Assembly: GCA_902780385.1 (NCBI GenBank)
Contig: CACZFF010000006.1
Coordinates: forward strand, 1 to 64,000
Direction: 5' to 3'
Origin: an uncultured Lachnospiraceae bacterium
Lineage (GTDB): Bacteria; Bacillota; Clostridia; Lachnospirales; Lachnospiraceae
DNA: 64,000 nt
The position numbers and the translations under genes are program-made. Shown here one piece after another: positions 44,450-53,400 of this stretch. The first letter of the stretch is position 1. Every line of letters begins with the position of its first letter. Below the pieces are notes generated by a model. The model saw only the letters and a list, made by a program, of their open reading frames with translations. It had not been told where the DNA came from and searched no databases.

Positions 44450-45028
44450 TCAGAGTTCATCCAGCATATCCCACATAGTCCGCGCCCCGATATACTCATA
44501 AATATCCGCCATTTCCTCAGGAGGGATCGTCATTCCTGTCCGGATCCATTCCAGTATGATATAACTGATGGAATTGGCGTAGTACTTTGCCAGATTTTCA
44601 ATATTCAGCAGTGAATATCGCGAGTGGACGGGACCTGCCCCTCTCTCCCGGAACAGCTCTATGACCATTCTGAAGGCGCAGTCATTCACAATATCCGCGA
44701 ATGAATTCTGGCCCTCGATCCTGGCTGCCCGCATATAAAAATCCCTGTCCTTCAGAAGATTGGAAAAGATCAGGATCAGTGTCTCCCGATACATCCGGTT
44801 GGAAACAAGGATCCGCACCGGATCCAGGATCTCGCTGCGCACGATCCAGGCCAGAAGGTCATACTTATCCTGAAAATGATTATAAAAAGTCACACGGATG
44901 ACGCCCGCGCCATCCGCAATCTGCTTGATGGTTATTTTTTCAAAGGGCATTCTGACAACCAGTTCTTTCAGGCTGTGTGCAAGCGCCTTTTCAATATCCT
45001 TTTTTCCCTCCAAAAACGCAACCTCCAT
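44450..45028 (-). CDS. TetR/AcrR-family transcriptional regulator
   Basis: This 192-residue protein has an N-terminal helix-turn-helix (about residues 10-55: KDIEKALAHSLKELVVRMPFEKITI then IADGAGVIRVTFYNHFQDKYDLL), typical of TetR proteins, and a helical ligand-binding domain ending YEYIGARTMWDML. The C-terminal type resembles the Firmicutes TetR_C group often next to YhgE-like genes. The ATG at 45028 is chosen; an in-frame ATG 14 codons upstream is possible. It probably regulates the downstream heptad-repeat gene and perhaps itself. Confidence 0.88.
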   Translation of the reverse strand: MEVAFLEGKKDIEKALAHSLKELVVRMPFEKITIKQIADGAGVIRVTFYNHFQDKYDLLAWIVRSEILDPVRILVSNRMYRETLILIFSNLLKDRDFYMRAARIEGQNSFADIVNDCAFRMVIELFRERGAGPVHSRYSLLNIENLAKYYANSISYIILEWIRTGMTIPPEEMADIYEYIGARTMWDMLDEL

Positions 45029-45197
45029 ACCGGTTATCCACTGCTGTCCGGCCTGGAGACCTCCGGACATATCCTGCAGGAAAACCTGTATTCCGCGGCC
45101 TGCGAAATACAGTTAGTTGTCACTCACCCGGTTATTTTCACTATTATACACTATTTTTCAAAAAATGCACCCTGAAAAGCGATTTATTCCCTCCGCT

Positions 45198-45905
45198 TTA
45201 TGTCAGCCACTTGAGCAGCAGTTCCCTTTTCCAGAGCATGAGAGCCAGAACCAGCCACTGGACAACGATCACGAGAATGCCGGATATGATGCTGCCGCGG
45301 ATCAGGAAGTTCCCTGCCACACAGGAACACAGGATCTGCAGCCAGCTCCCAAAAGCCGTGCCGATGAAAAAGCGTTCCGGCTTCATGTTCCTTTTGACAG
45401 CGATATAGGGAACGATCCCGTTGGGAACTCCCGGGACCATATAGATCACAATGACCACAAGCATGGTCGGTGCGGAACTGAGCATCTCCAGGATCTTCCT
45501 GCCTGTATTTCCGGGATTTACCCTGATGGGCCTGCCCTCTTCCCTCATGTGACGCACAAACAGAAATACAGCCATTGTGCCGGCCAGAAAGCCAGTATAA
45601 CACAAAAGGAAAGCCTTCCACCAGCTGTAAAGAACACCTGCGGCAACATGGATCGCTATTGCGGGCAGCAGAACACTTGCCACCTGCACCCCCGACAAGA
45701 TCATGACACAGATCATGCCTCCGACTTCATCTTCGTCGGACAGATAGGCGACGATTCCATGTTTGTCCCCTCTGCGGACCATGGGCAGAAGCTTCTGAAA
45801 GCTTTCCCCGAACGCCGCCCATATGAGAAGAAATGCAAGTGCAAGCAGCACCAGCGCGGGCAGCCGCCTCCTGATTTTCGGCCAGAGTGTCCCTGAAAGT
45901 CTCAT
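45198..45905 (-). CDS. TVP38/TMEM64 (VTT/DedA-like) membrane protein
   Basis: This 235-residue protein has about five membrane segments. The VTT signature region covers VLLPAIAIHVAAGVLYSWWKAFLLCYTGFLAG (about 78-109, given only as position) and MVPGVPNGIVPYIAVKRNM. The group is thought to move or scramble phospholipids, but most members are untested. GGAGAC precedes the start. About 430 bases upstream separate it from the next gene, containing copy B of the modular repeat and a GCACGG/CCGTGC hairpin. No clear promoter was found. Confidence 0.85.
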   Translation of the reverse strand: MRLSGTLWPKIRRRLPALVLLALAFLLIWAAFGESFQKLLPMVRRGDKHGIVAYLSDEDEVGGMICVMILSGVQVASVLLPAIAIHVAAGVLYSWWKAFLLCYTGFLAGTMAVFLFVRHMREEGRPIRVNPGNTGRKILEMLSSAPTMLVVIVIYMVPGVPNGIVPYIAVKRNMKPERFFIGTAFGSWLQILCSCVAGNFLIRGSIISGILVIVVQWLVLALMLWKRELLLKWLT

Positions 45906-46118
45906 ATGCCTGTCTCCTTACGGCCTCAAATGTCCGGACAGATCCTGCATTTGAAGCCGCTTCCCCCGCCTCTTACATTTTTAGTTATGCCCTGCTGCAC
46001 GGTATCTCAAAGGCCGTGCACCTTATGTACTATAACTCTTTTACTCCTTTTTCCCTTTCTGAACAAAAGCATTTTTCCTCTTCGTCTGCGCCAAACCCGG
46101 GTTTTCACGCAGGAAAAA

Positions 46119-46290
46119 GAGTGAAAAATATCGTTGATACGATATTTTTCACTCTCAGAGCTTTGTGCCGCGGGACGGCCCAAAGCTCCGCTGATCGCAT
46201 CGGAGAAACCCGTTTCGGGCTTTCTCCTCGTACACATGCGAAGCATGTGTTGACGCCCTTGCGAGCGGCATGGTCGGAACGAGTGAAAAT
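46119..46290. repeat. Modular hairpin repeat, copy B
   Basis: Inverted relative to copy A and nearly identical to its 5541-5675 part, with only a few differences over about 125 bases. It opens with a perfect 16-bp stem, GAGTGAAAAATATCGT with ACGATATTTTTCACTC, whose core differs from the equivalent stems of copy A. The GAGCTTTG/CAAAGCTC, GGAGAAA/TTTCTCC and ACACATGC/GCATGTGT modules follow. It occupies the 45906-46335 gap next to the HGSNAT-like gene. Confidence 0.92.
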
Positions 46291-46335
46291 ACCTCTTATC
46301 CCGAGGCTGGTGCAGGTGCGGCCTGTAACCCGCAG

Positions 46336-47253
46336 TCAGCAGAAGAGCAAGGTGATCAGAAGGTACAGGATGGGCTGATGGATCAGATAGACCGGCAGTG
46401 AATGCCGTCCGATCAGATTGAGCACCGGAACCTGCAGGTGAAAGACCGGACCGGCAAAAGCTTTTCCGTGTCCCTGAGCGGAAAGCGCCCGGTTCAGGAA
46501 AAATCCTCCCCAGAACAGAAAGATCCAGGGAAGGAAAGAGAAGTAATCTGTGGAGAAAAATCCCTTCATGGTAAATCCCAGGCCTGTCAAAATATAACCC
46601 GGCAGTCTCCCGCTGCCGGACGAGTAGAGGCCGGCGGGAAGATTCAGCAGGATCCGGGAACCCAGCCTGAGATAACCCAGATTGATCCACCTCGTCACAT
46701 GAAAGAAAAAGAGGCATACAGCCAGCCCCGCCGCAGGCAGATATTTTCCCTTTGCGGAGCCCTCTTTAGATGCTGCCGTCCCGTCCATAAACTCGTTTTT
46801 ATATATTTTGTCACGGATCCATTTCAGCCCGCCTGTCACAAGCATGGCGGCCCCCAGAAAAGTGAGGACGCCGAAGAGGACCCGGTCTTCATAGAGGGCA
46901 ATGACCGTCACGGCACTGACGGCGGCACCGCCCGCGCTGATCTGCAGTCCGCGCCGGAAAATATGCCGGGAAAAAGGGACGCAGAAACCCGAGAGCAGAA
47001 TGAAAGTGCGGCATATGCTCTGCTGCCACAGATGGCCGCCGCCTTCATACCAGGTCCGCAGCGCTGTCATTGACGCCCCGCTTTCCGAGAGATATAGAAA
47101 ATCCCACATTCCGTGATAAATGATCATGCTGATCAGGGTCAGCCCCCGCAGCAGGTCCAGTGTCTGCAGCCGCCCGCCCGCGTCCTGCGGGGCCGCAATA
47201 TCGATACTGTCTGAAGGGCAGCTCCTGTCTCTGTTCATAGTTCTTCTGTTCAT
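46336..47253 (-). CDS. HGSNAT-like (DUF1624) membrane acyltransferase
   Basis: This 305-residue polytopic membrane protein has about eight segments. It begins LQTLDLLRGLTLISMIIYHGMWDFLYL (about 30-56), matching the heparan-alpha-glucosaminide N-acetyltransferase-like family in which the His of the first loop is catalytic. The C-terminal GRHSLPVYLIHQPILYLLITLLF is also typical. The likely activity is moving an acetyl group across the membrane onto a surface sugar; the acceptor is unknown. Two ATGs five codons apart are possible starts and neither has a strong ribosome binding site. Confidence 0.85.
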   Translation of the reverse strand: MNRRTMNRDRSCPSDSIDIAAPQDAGGRLQTLDLLRGLTLISMIIYHGMWDFLYLSESGASMTALRTWYEGGGHLWQQSICRTFILLSGFCVPFSRHIFRRGLQISAGGAAVSAVTVIALYEDRVLFGVLTFLGAAMLVTGGLKWIRDKIYKNEFMDGTAASKEGSAKGKYLPAAGLAVCLFFFHVTRWINLGYLRLGSRILLNLPAGLYSSGSGRLPGYILTGLGFTMKGFFSTDYFSFLPWIFLFWGGFFLNRALSAQGHGKAFAGPVFHLQVPVLNLIGRHSLPVYLIHQPILYLLITLLFC

Positions 47254-47446
47254 AAAACCAAAATCAGATCAAGACCTTTTGTCCGCTGTTGTCTCGCCGC
47301 AAAACAAATGGTAAACTTTACGCGTAACCATACATGCCCTCAACCCGCCGGGTATTTTTGACCAGGGCGCACACACATTGTCTCCGAATCAGCGATCGAC
47401 TGATCCCGGTCATTAACTGATTCCTGCCAGGGAGGAAATCAAAAAA

Positions 47447-47965
47447 ATGGAAATCGAACGCAGATGGATGGTAAAGGGATGGCCTGAGGAGTCCGCTTCT
47501 CTTCCGCTGGTCCGCGAACAGTTAATGCGTCAGGGATATGTCACCGTATATCCCACCGTGCGGATCCGCGAAGAAGCGGAAAAGGGCGGAAGTACCGAAT
47601 ATATCCTGTGTTTCAAGTCGCCGCCCTCACGAGGCGGACTCTCCCGCAAGGAAATCGAATTCCCCATCACGCCGGAGCAGTTTGCACAGCTCGAAGACCT
47701 GATCGGCTTCCCTCTCATCCCCAAGCTTCGCCGCTCCTATCGTCTTGCGGACGGACTTCTCCTGGAAGTCAACCTCGTCGACCAGGGTATGGAGACGGAA
47801 TTCATGTATGCGGAGATCGAATACGAAACCGAAGAACAGGCCCGCAGCTGGGATCCCGCTGATTCCGCACTTTCCGAATACCTCAATGATGAAGTAACCG
47901 GTCAGCCGCGCCAGACAATGGGCGCCTACTGGCAGACCACCCGTGTCCGCGCCGGGGCAAAATGA
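47447..47965 (+). CDS. CYTH-domain protein
   Basis: This 172-residue protein has the CYTH (triphosphate tunnel metalloenzyme) layout: the N-terminal MEIERRWMV corresponds to the ExExK motif, though Arg replaces the usual Lys. It continues with RIREEAEKGGSTEYILCFKSP, RKEIEFPIT, RSYRLADGLLLEVNLVDQG and MYAEIEYETEEQA. Relatives hydrolyse inorganic or organic triphosphates or make cyclic AMP; which applies here is unknown. GGGAGG precedes the start. It stands alone on the plus strand. Confidence 0.85.
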   Translation: MEIERRWMVKGWPEESASLPLVREQLMRQGYVTVYPTVRIREEAEKGGSTEYILCFKSPPSRGGLSRKEIEFPITPEQFAQLEDLIGFPLIPKLRRSYRLADGLLLEVNLVDQGMETEFMYAEIEYETEEQARSWDPADSALSEYLNDEVTGQPRQTMGAYWQTTRVRAGAK

Positions 47966-48099
47966 TCTCATCCTGCTCACATCCTGCCAGTCCCGGCGGA
48001 GTCGTGAACAGGCAGCTGAAAAACCCTTCCGCTTGAGAGCGGGCTCTCAAGCGGCCCTCTTCCCTCTTGTCTGCGCATGACTCATTGCTGACGCGCAGG

Positions 48100-48609
48100 T
48101 CAGCGGTATCTGGATTTCTCAAGGATCAGATTCATGTTGTCAAAGGCGACGGGGATCCTGAGTTCGCTGCTGCTTCCGCCCGAAGTCTCATTTGTCACCG
48201 AACCGTGCAGAATATAGTATCCGCGCCTGACGTCTACACTGCGAAGCTGTGTCACAGAATAGACGTTGTAGCGCGGTTTGCTCATTACGAGCTTTTCCGC
48301 CTTGTGATAGACAATTTTCTTTTTGTATATATCGATCGTACTGTTCTTTAATAACCGCGTCCTGCCCGTGGACAGAAACCAGGCCGTCGGGAAAGCGAAT
48401 ACAGAAGGAATGATATAGATCACGGAAATGAGCGCGACGAGTCTGGGCACGATCGAAGGCACATTGCCCGCCTGGAATACTCCCGCATTGATCAGGGCAA
48501 TCATCACCGCGCCCAGCAGCAGTCCCGGCAGCGTCCAGTTCATGATCCTCCTGTAAATCCACCCGTTTCCTTGATCAAATACACTTCCGTCAAAAGACAG
48601 TGTCTTCAT
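48100..48609 (-). CDS. Small two-TM membrane protein with a C-terminal PH-like region
   Basis: This 169-residue protein has two adjacent membrane segments (about 25-47 and 52-75), then a soluble part with TIDIYKKKIVYHKAEKLVMSKPRYNVYSVTQLRSVDVR. That layout resembles bacterial PH-domain (YdbS/YdbT-like) or similar membrane proteins, but the match is not firm. The ATG at 48609 has AGGGGA; the frame is open 12 codons further. No family was recognised with confidence. Confidence 0.65.
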   Translation of the reverse strand: MKTLSFDGSVFDQGNGWIYRRIMNWTLPGLLLGAVMIALINAGVFQAGNVPSIVPRLVALISVIYIIPSVFAFPTAWFLSTGRTRLLKNSTIDIYKKKIVYHKAEKLVMSKPRYNVYSVTQLRSVDVRRGYYILHGSVTNETSGGSSSELRIPVAFDNMNLILEKSRYR

Positions 48610-48747
48610 ACAGTTCCCCTTTCCCATATCTATTCGAATTTCCATACAAGCCGCTCACAGCCGCAGATTCCGGTTTTCCCGGGCTGCCTCGGCTTCGGCC
48701 GGGATGCAATGCCCCCTGCCGGAAGGCCCGCAGCACCCGGCCGATAT

Positions 48748-50565
48748 TTATTCTGCCCAGACGCTTTCTTCGTACTGCCTTGTAAACAGCTGGTAATAAT
48801 AACCTTTCTGCCGCATCAGTTCCCGATGCGTTCCCCTTTCCAGGATCCTGCCATCCTGCACGGCCAGGATCACATCTGCCCCGACAATGGTCGACAGGCG
48901 GTGGGCAATGACAAAGGACGTGCGTCCCCTGATCACTGCCGCGATGGCATCCTGGATGGCCCGCTCCGTCACCGTATCGACGGAAGATGTCGCCTCATCG
49001 AGCACAAGGATCCTGGGATCCGCCAGGATCGCCCGCGCTATGGAGATCAATTGCTTCTCACCCGTCGAGAGCATGCTGCCGCCCTCTCCCACATCACTGT
49101 CCAGCCCTTTTTCCATGCGGTCGACGACAAAATCCGCCGACGCCATGTGAAGGGCTTCCCGGATCTGCTCATCCGTGGCATCCGGTCTGCCGTAGCGCAG
49201 GTTGTCGCGCACCGAACCGGAAAAGAGATAGGGTGTCTGCAGGACATAACCGATGTTGCTGTGAAGCCAGAGCTGGGACCGCTCCCGCACATCGCGCCCG
49301 TCGATCAGCACTCTGCCCATGGTGGGCTCATAGAAACGGCAGGCCAGATTTACCAGGGTAGACTTGCCGGCCCCGGTCTCTCCGACGATCGCGATATTGG
49401 TGCCCCGGGGTACTTTCAGGCTGAAGTGCTCCAGGACCATCTCATTGCCGTCGGGATACTGAAAGGATACATCCTCAAACTCCACATCCCCGTACAGGGG
49501 CTCCCAGTTTTCCCTTTTCGCGTGAAAATGATCTCCGTATTTCTCTATGACTTGCGGGGAGTCCTTTACATCCGACTCCTCCGCCAGAAGGCCGGTGAAG
49601 CGCTCGATATTTACCTGGATCGAGATCAGGGCCGAGAGCGAATTGATGATCCCCTGCACCGGTTCCAGCATACCGACCGCATAGGACATAAACACCGACA
49701 GTGTTCCGATCCGGATGACGCCTTCCATTGTCAGTGCACCGCCGCGCCAGAGGACCAGCGCCAGGGCCATGGAGGATAAAAAGGTGATCATGGATGTCAG
49801 CAGCGCGCTGTGTCTCGCTGTCCGGACGGCAGTTCTGCGCATGCGTCCTGTCTCCTCCTCAAAATCCCTTTTCATCACGTCTTCGATCCGCAGAGTTTTG
49901 ATACTCTTGACACCCGTGATCCCCTCGTTGAAATTGCCTGTGATCCGGGAATTGATCTCTCGCACCTGGCGGCTTCCCGCCACAATTTTCTTCTGAAAAT
50001 ACATGATGATCAGGACCGCGGCAGGTACCATGATCAGTACATATGCGGCCAGCCGGGCATTGACAGCCAGCATGACACCTGTCACACAGACAATGTAGGA
50101 TACATTCCAGACTACATCCATCATGCGCCAGGCCATCAGCTCCCCGATCCTCTCGGTGTCGCTCATGGTCCTCGCATGGATATAGCCGACGCTGTTCTGG
50201 TTAAAGTAGGAAAAAGACAGAGTCTGCAGATGCGCAAATGCCGCGTTGCGCAGGTCCCGGTCGATCTCCACTTCCACCTTTCCGCACTGATACAGGCAGT
50301 AATAGTTGTCCAGCTCCTGCAGGACCATCAGTCCAATATACAGTAACAGAAAAACCGGCAGTCCGTCCAGCGTCCCTTCCGCCACAAAATGATCCAGTGC
50401 CCAGCTGTTGAACAAAGGATAGATGGTATCCGCCAGACTCGACAAAATGCCGAGAAAGATCATCAGGGAGACTGTCGGCACATAGGGTCTTATATAAGGC
50501 ATGATCAGCGGAACTCCGAAAAAAGGCGTCCTGCGCTGTTCTTTTTTCTTCTGTGGATTGTTCAT
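48748..50565 (-). CDS. ABC exporter half-transporter (second subunit of a heterodimer)
   Basis: This 605-residue protein has an N-terminal six-helix exporter domain (about 25-330) and an ATPase domain. Walker A is VGETGAGKSTLVNL and Walker B is ILVLDEATSSVDTVTE with the catalytic Glu. The signature loop reads MLSTGEKQLISIARAI in place of LSGGQ. This asymmetric pattern fits heterodimeric exporters of the YheH/BmrD type. It follows its partner gene by 146 bases, which include a degenerate hairpin repeat. The substrate (drug, peptide or lipid) is unknown. Confidence 0.92.
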   Translation of the reverse strand: MNNPQKKKEQRRTPFFGVPLIMPYIRPYVPTVSLMIFLGILSSLADTIYPLFNSWALDHFVAEGTLDGLPVFLLLYIGLMVLQELDNYYCLYQCGKVEVEIDRDLRNAAFAHLQTLSFSYFNQNSVGYIHARTMSDTERIGELMAWRMMDVVWNVSYIVCVTGVMLAVNARLAAYVLIMVPAAVLIIMYFQKKIVAGSRQVREINSRITGNFNEGITGVKSIKTLRIEDVMKRDFEEETGRMRRTAVRTARHSALLTSMITFLSSMALALVLWRGGALTMEGVIRIGTLSVFMSYAVGMLEPVQGIINSLSALISIQVNIERFTGLLAEESDVKDSPQVIEKYGDHFHAKRENWEPLYGDVEFEDVSFQYPDGNEMVLEHFSLKVPRGTNIAIVGETGAGKSTLVNLACRFYEPTMGRVLIDGRDVRERSQLWLHSNIGYVLQTPYLFSGSVRDNLRYGRPDATDEQIREALHMASADFVVDRMEKGLDSDVGEGGSMLSTGEKQLISIARAILADPRILVLDEATSSVDTVTERAIQDAIAAVIRGRTSFVIAHRLSTIVGADVILAVQDGRILERGTHRELMRQKGYYYQLFTRQYEESVWAE

Positions 50566-50574
50566 ATATTCCTC

Positions 50575-50704
50575 TTATGCCGGAGTGCTCTCGCGCGCAG
50601 GCAGCACATACTGCGTAAGTGTCTGAAGGATTTTCGCGAAGGCGGGGACGGTGAAAGGATCATATAATATGGGACGTTTCGGCAGCAGCACTTACCGGAC
50701 AGGT
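50575..50704. repeat. Modular hairpin repeat fragment, copy H
   Basis: TTATGCCGGAGTGCT, then GAAGGATTTTCGCGAAGGCG and GACGGTGAAAGGATC, recall the ATGCC and CGTTTTCGC...GGTGAAGGATC modules of copies C and D, here decayed. It lies between the two ABC genes. Confidence 0.5.
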
Positions 50705-50711
50705 GTCTGCC

Positions 50712-52904
50712 TCAGTCCGCCCCGCCGGTCTGCAGTGCGTAGACACGGCTGTAGATCCCGTCCCTTGCCAGCAATTCGTCGTGGCTTCCGTGCTCTGCGA
50801 TCTGCCCCTTTTCCAGCACAAAGATCTCATCGGCGTTCCGAAGTGTCGTGATCCGGTGGGCGATCAGGATGACGGTCGCGTCAGCAGTGTTTTTGTGCAG
50901 GGCATGGCGGATCCTGGTATCAGTCTCCGCGTCGACCGCCGACAATGAGTCGTCAAAGATCATGATCGGCGTCCTGCGCACCAGCATCTGCGCAATGGCG
51001 GCACGCTGTTTCTGGCCGCCCGACAGCGTCACGCCGCGCTCGCCGACGAAGGTGTCATAGCCGTCGGCAAAATGCTCCACTGCCTCATCCAGACAGGCGA
51101 TCCGGGACGCCCTGCGGATTTCCTGCATGACCCGTCCTGCCTCCAGCTCTGCAGCCAGCTCCGCCGGGTCTTCATAGGGACTTCCTTTATACCCTGCGTC
51201 TTTTTGAACAGCTGCATTTTCATCCCCTGCGCTTTCTCCTGCCGTATGCACCGCACTTTTGGCAATGGCCTCCATGCGCGCAGAACGTTCCGCGGCTTCA
51301 TCCGATGCATCAGGCATGGCGATGACGATATTTTCCGCAAGCGTGCGTGAAAACAGGTACGGTTCCTGCAGGACCATGCCGATATTCTGCCGCAGCCATC
51401 CCCGGTCCATATCCCGGATATCCACACCGCCGATAGAGATCGTACCCTGCTCAGGGGCAAGCTCCCACATACGATCCAGGAGGAGTACCAGCGTCGACTT
51501 GCCGGATCCGGTCCCGCCAAGGATCCCCACCGTAGAGCCGGCGCGTATTCTCATGGAAACATCCCTCAGCACCTCCGGCAGATCCTCCCCGTAGCGGAAA
51601 GTAACGTGTGAAAACACAATGTCTCTGTCCATGGGGGCAAAGCGCTGATCCTCTTTTTTCTCCAAGAGGGCCGTCGATCCCCTCTCCCCGGCTCCGTCCG
51701 CTTTCGGCAGGGTGCCCCCGGTTCTGCCCGCTTTCGGCAGGGTGTCCCCGGTTCTGCCCGCTTTCGGCAGGGTGCCCGCGGATCCGGCAGGATCCCCGAA
51801 AGCCTCCCGTGCGGAGACAAGGGCATCCGCATCCTCCGGCACCGCGTTCATGATATAGCGCAGACGGTCCATGGAGACGCCTGTCTTGGACATATCCGCG
51901 ATGACACGTCCGATCCGGCGCACCGGCAGGGACATCAGGGCATTATAGGACAAAAAGGCGATCAGGCCGCCCGCTGTGAGTTCATCGCGCACACACAGCA
52001 CAGCGCCGAAGACGGCCACTGTCAGATTGCGGACAGTCGCGATGACATTTCCCGAGACCCAGAAAGCCGCCAGCACCCGCATGAGACGGATCCAGTGATT
52101 GGTATAGTATTCGTTCTGCGCCTCAAAACGTTCTCTCTCAAATTTTTCACGTCCAAATGTCCGCACCACACGGACACCCGTCAGGTTTTCCTGGGCAATG
52201 GCGGACAGGTGTCCCTCCTCACTGTCTACTTTCTCGAATTCCTCCCCTATCAGTCCGTAGAAGATCAGCGAGCTGATGATCATGATCGGGATAAAGACTG
52301 CCGTGACTGCCGTCAGCCTGGGCTGGATGGAGATCATAAAATAGAGCGACATGAAGACAAGAATGAAAACATGCAGCAGGGAAGTCAGCTGTTCGGAGAC
52401 AAAAACCCGGATGGTCTCGACATCCGATGTGCAGCGCTGAATGATATCACCGGTGCTGTTTTCTCCCAGCCAGGAATAAGGCAGCGACAGGATGTGCTTA
52501 AACAGCTGGTCCCGGGTCCTTTGCAGAAAAGTCTCCGAGCCTTTTTCATTGCTCATCTTGAAAGCATACCGGCTGAGTGCACCGGCCAGAGCGGCAGCAG
52601 CCACCGCCGCCGCGGCAAGCCACAGATTGCGGCGCAGAAAGTCAGCGCCGCCCAGACGCGTGATGATCCCGGCCGCCCATGCAGGAACAGCGGACAGATT
52701 TCCTCCGATCACCGCATCGACCGTGTACTGGATCAGGCGGGGAATGATCAGGTCAAAAAGCGCCACGAGGCATGCAAAGACCGCCCCTGCCGTGAAGTAA
52801 AGAATACTTCCCCGCAGGAAAAAGAGGATCAGACTTATATTTGTAGGGAAGCGGAGTGCATCCTTCTTCCCGTTTTCTTTTTCGGAGCTTGCGGTCTTTC
52901 TCAT
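50712..52904 (-). CDS. ABC exporter half-transporter with degenerate catalytic site and two inserts
   Basis: This 730-residue protein has an N-terminal exporter domain (about 35-340) and an ATPase domain with Walker A GGTGSGKSTLVLLL, intact VTLSGGQKQRAAIAQM, and Walker B IFDDSLSAVD, where Asp replaces the catalytic Glu. The degenerate site is normal for the YheI/BmrC-like half of heterodimers. Two oddities make it about 130 residues longer than usual. The linker contains three copies of a 10-residue LPKAGRTGGT-like repeat, and an Ala/Glu/Asp-rich insert of about 60 residues follows the Q-loop region. GAGGATC precedes the start. Confidence 0.92.
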   Translation of the reverse strand: MRKTASSEKENGKKDALRFPTNISLILFFLRGSILYFTAGAVFACLVALFDLIIPRLIQYTVDAVIGGNLSAVPAWAAGIITRLGGADFLRRNLWLAAAAVAAAALAGALSRYAFKMSNEKGSETFLQRTRDQLFKHILSLPYSWLGENSTGDIIQRCTSDVETIRVFVSEQLTSLLHVFILVFMSLYFMISIQPRLTAVTAVFIPIMIISSLIFYGLIGEEFEKVDSEEGHLSAIAQENLTGVRVVRTFGREKFERERFEAQNEYYTNHWIRLMRVLAAFWVSGNVIATVRNLTVAVFGAVLCVRDELTAGGLIAFLSYNALMSLPVRRIGRVIADMSKTGVSMDRLRYIMNAVPEDADALVSAREAFGDPAGSAGTLPKAGRTGDTLPKAGRTGGTLPKADGAGERGSTALLEKKEDQRFAPMDRDIVFSHVTFRYGEDLPEVLRDVSMRIRAGSTVGILGGTGSGKSTLVLLLDRMWELAPEQGTISIGGVDIRDMDRGWLRQNIGMVLQEPYLFSRTLAENIVIAMPDASDEAAERSARMEAIAKSAVHTAGESAGDENAAVQKDAGYKGSPYEDPAELAAELEAGRVMQEIRRASRIACLDEAVEHFADGYDTFVGERGVTLSGGQKQRAAIAQMLVRRTPIMIFDDSLSAVDAETDTRIRHALHKNTADATVILIAHRITTLRNADEIFVLEKGQIAEHGSHDELLARDGIYSRVYALQTGGAD
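51697..51786 (-). repeat. Exact 30-bp tandem repeat inside the ABC exporter gene
   Basis: CTTTCGGCAGGGTG recurs at 51701, 51731 and 51761, a period of exactly 30 bases, encoding three LPKAGRTGGT-like units between the membrane and ATPase domains. Confidence 0.9.
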
Positions 52905-52984
52905 ACAGATCCTCTGGAATTATGTTTCTCCCGCCCCCTTGAGGGCGTGACAGTACCAGCATAAACTGCCATGGTAGCGTGACT

Positions 52985-53215
52985 GCCTCCACCAAGGGTG
53001 TAAAAGTCGATTGCTCCGTGCGGCTTAGGCCGCACTCTCGCAATCGCCCCCATGTATTCGACAATCGCTCCGCTTGCCTTGCTGCGCGTAGCTTTTTGGA
53101 CAAACTGCGAAGCAGTTTGTTTCATACGATGGTGGTCCGATCAAATGTCTGTATGTCTGGACGAGCGAGCTCGTCCAGACATACAGCCGCTTGATCGAAC
53201 TTTTACAGTAAATAT
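52985..53215. repeat. Hairpin cluster between the ABC exporter and DUF2752 genes, copy I
   Basis: The 496-base gap holds GATTGC(GCGGC/GCCGC)GCAATC, ACAAACTGC-GAA-GCAGTTTGT, and a perfect 17-bp stem TGTATGTCTGGACGAGC with its complement (53149-53184), itself bracketed by GATCAA/TTGATC. GCGCGCTGCTTCGCGC lies at 53349. No gene is evident, although short frames cross it. Confidence 0.75.
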
Positions 53216-53400
53216 TATCGGGCTCCTGACCCGGCGCCATGGCATTGAGCCCGGCAGACATAAAAGATATAATAAGCAGGAAACCGCTCAGGATAAACCC
53301 CGGGTCATGGCCCGGCCGCACTGCCACGGCCATATGTGTGAATAAACTGCGCGCTGCTTCGCGCATCCTGCACAGTAGAACATGAAAAAAGAGGTATCAC

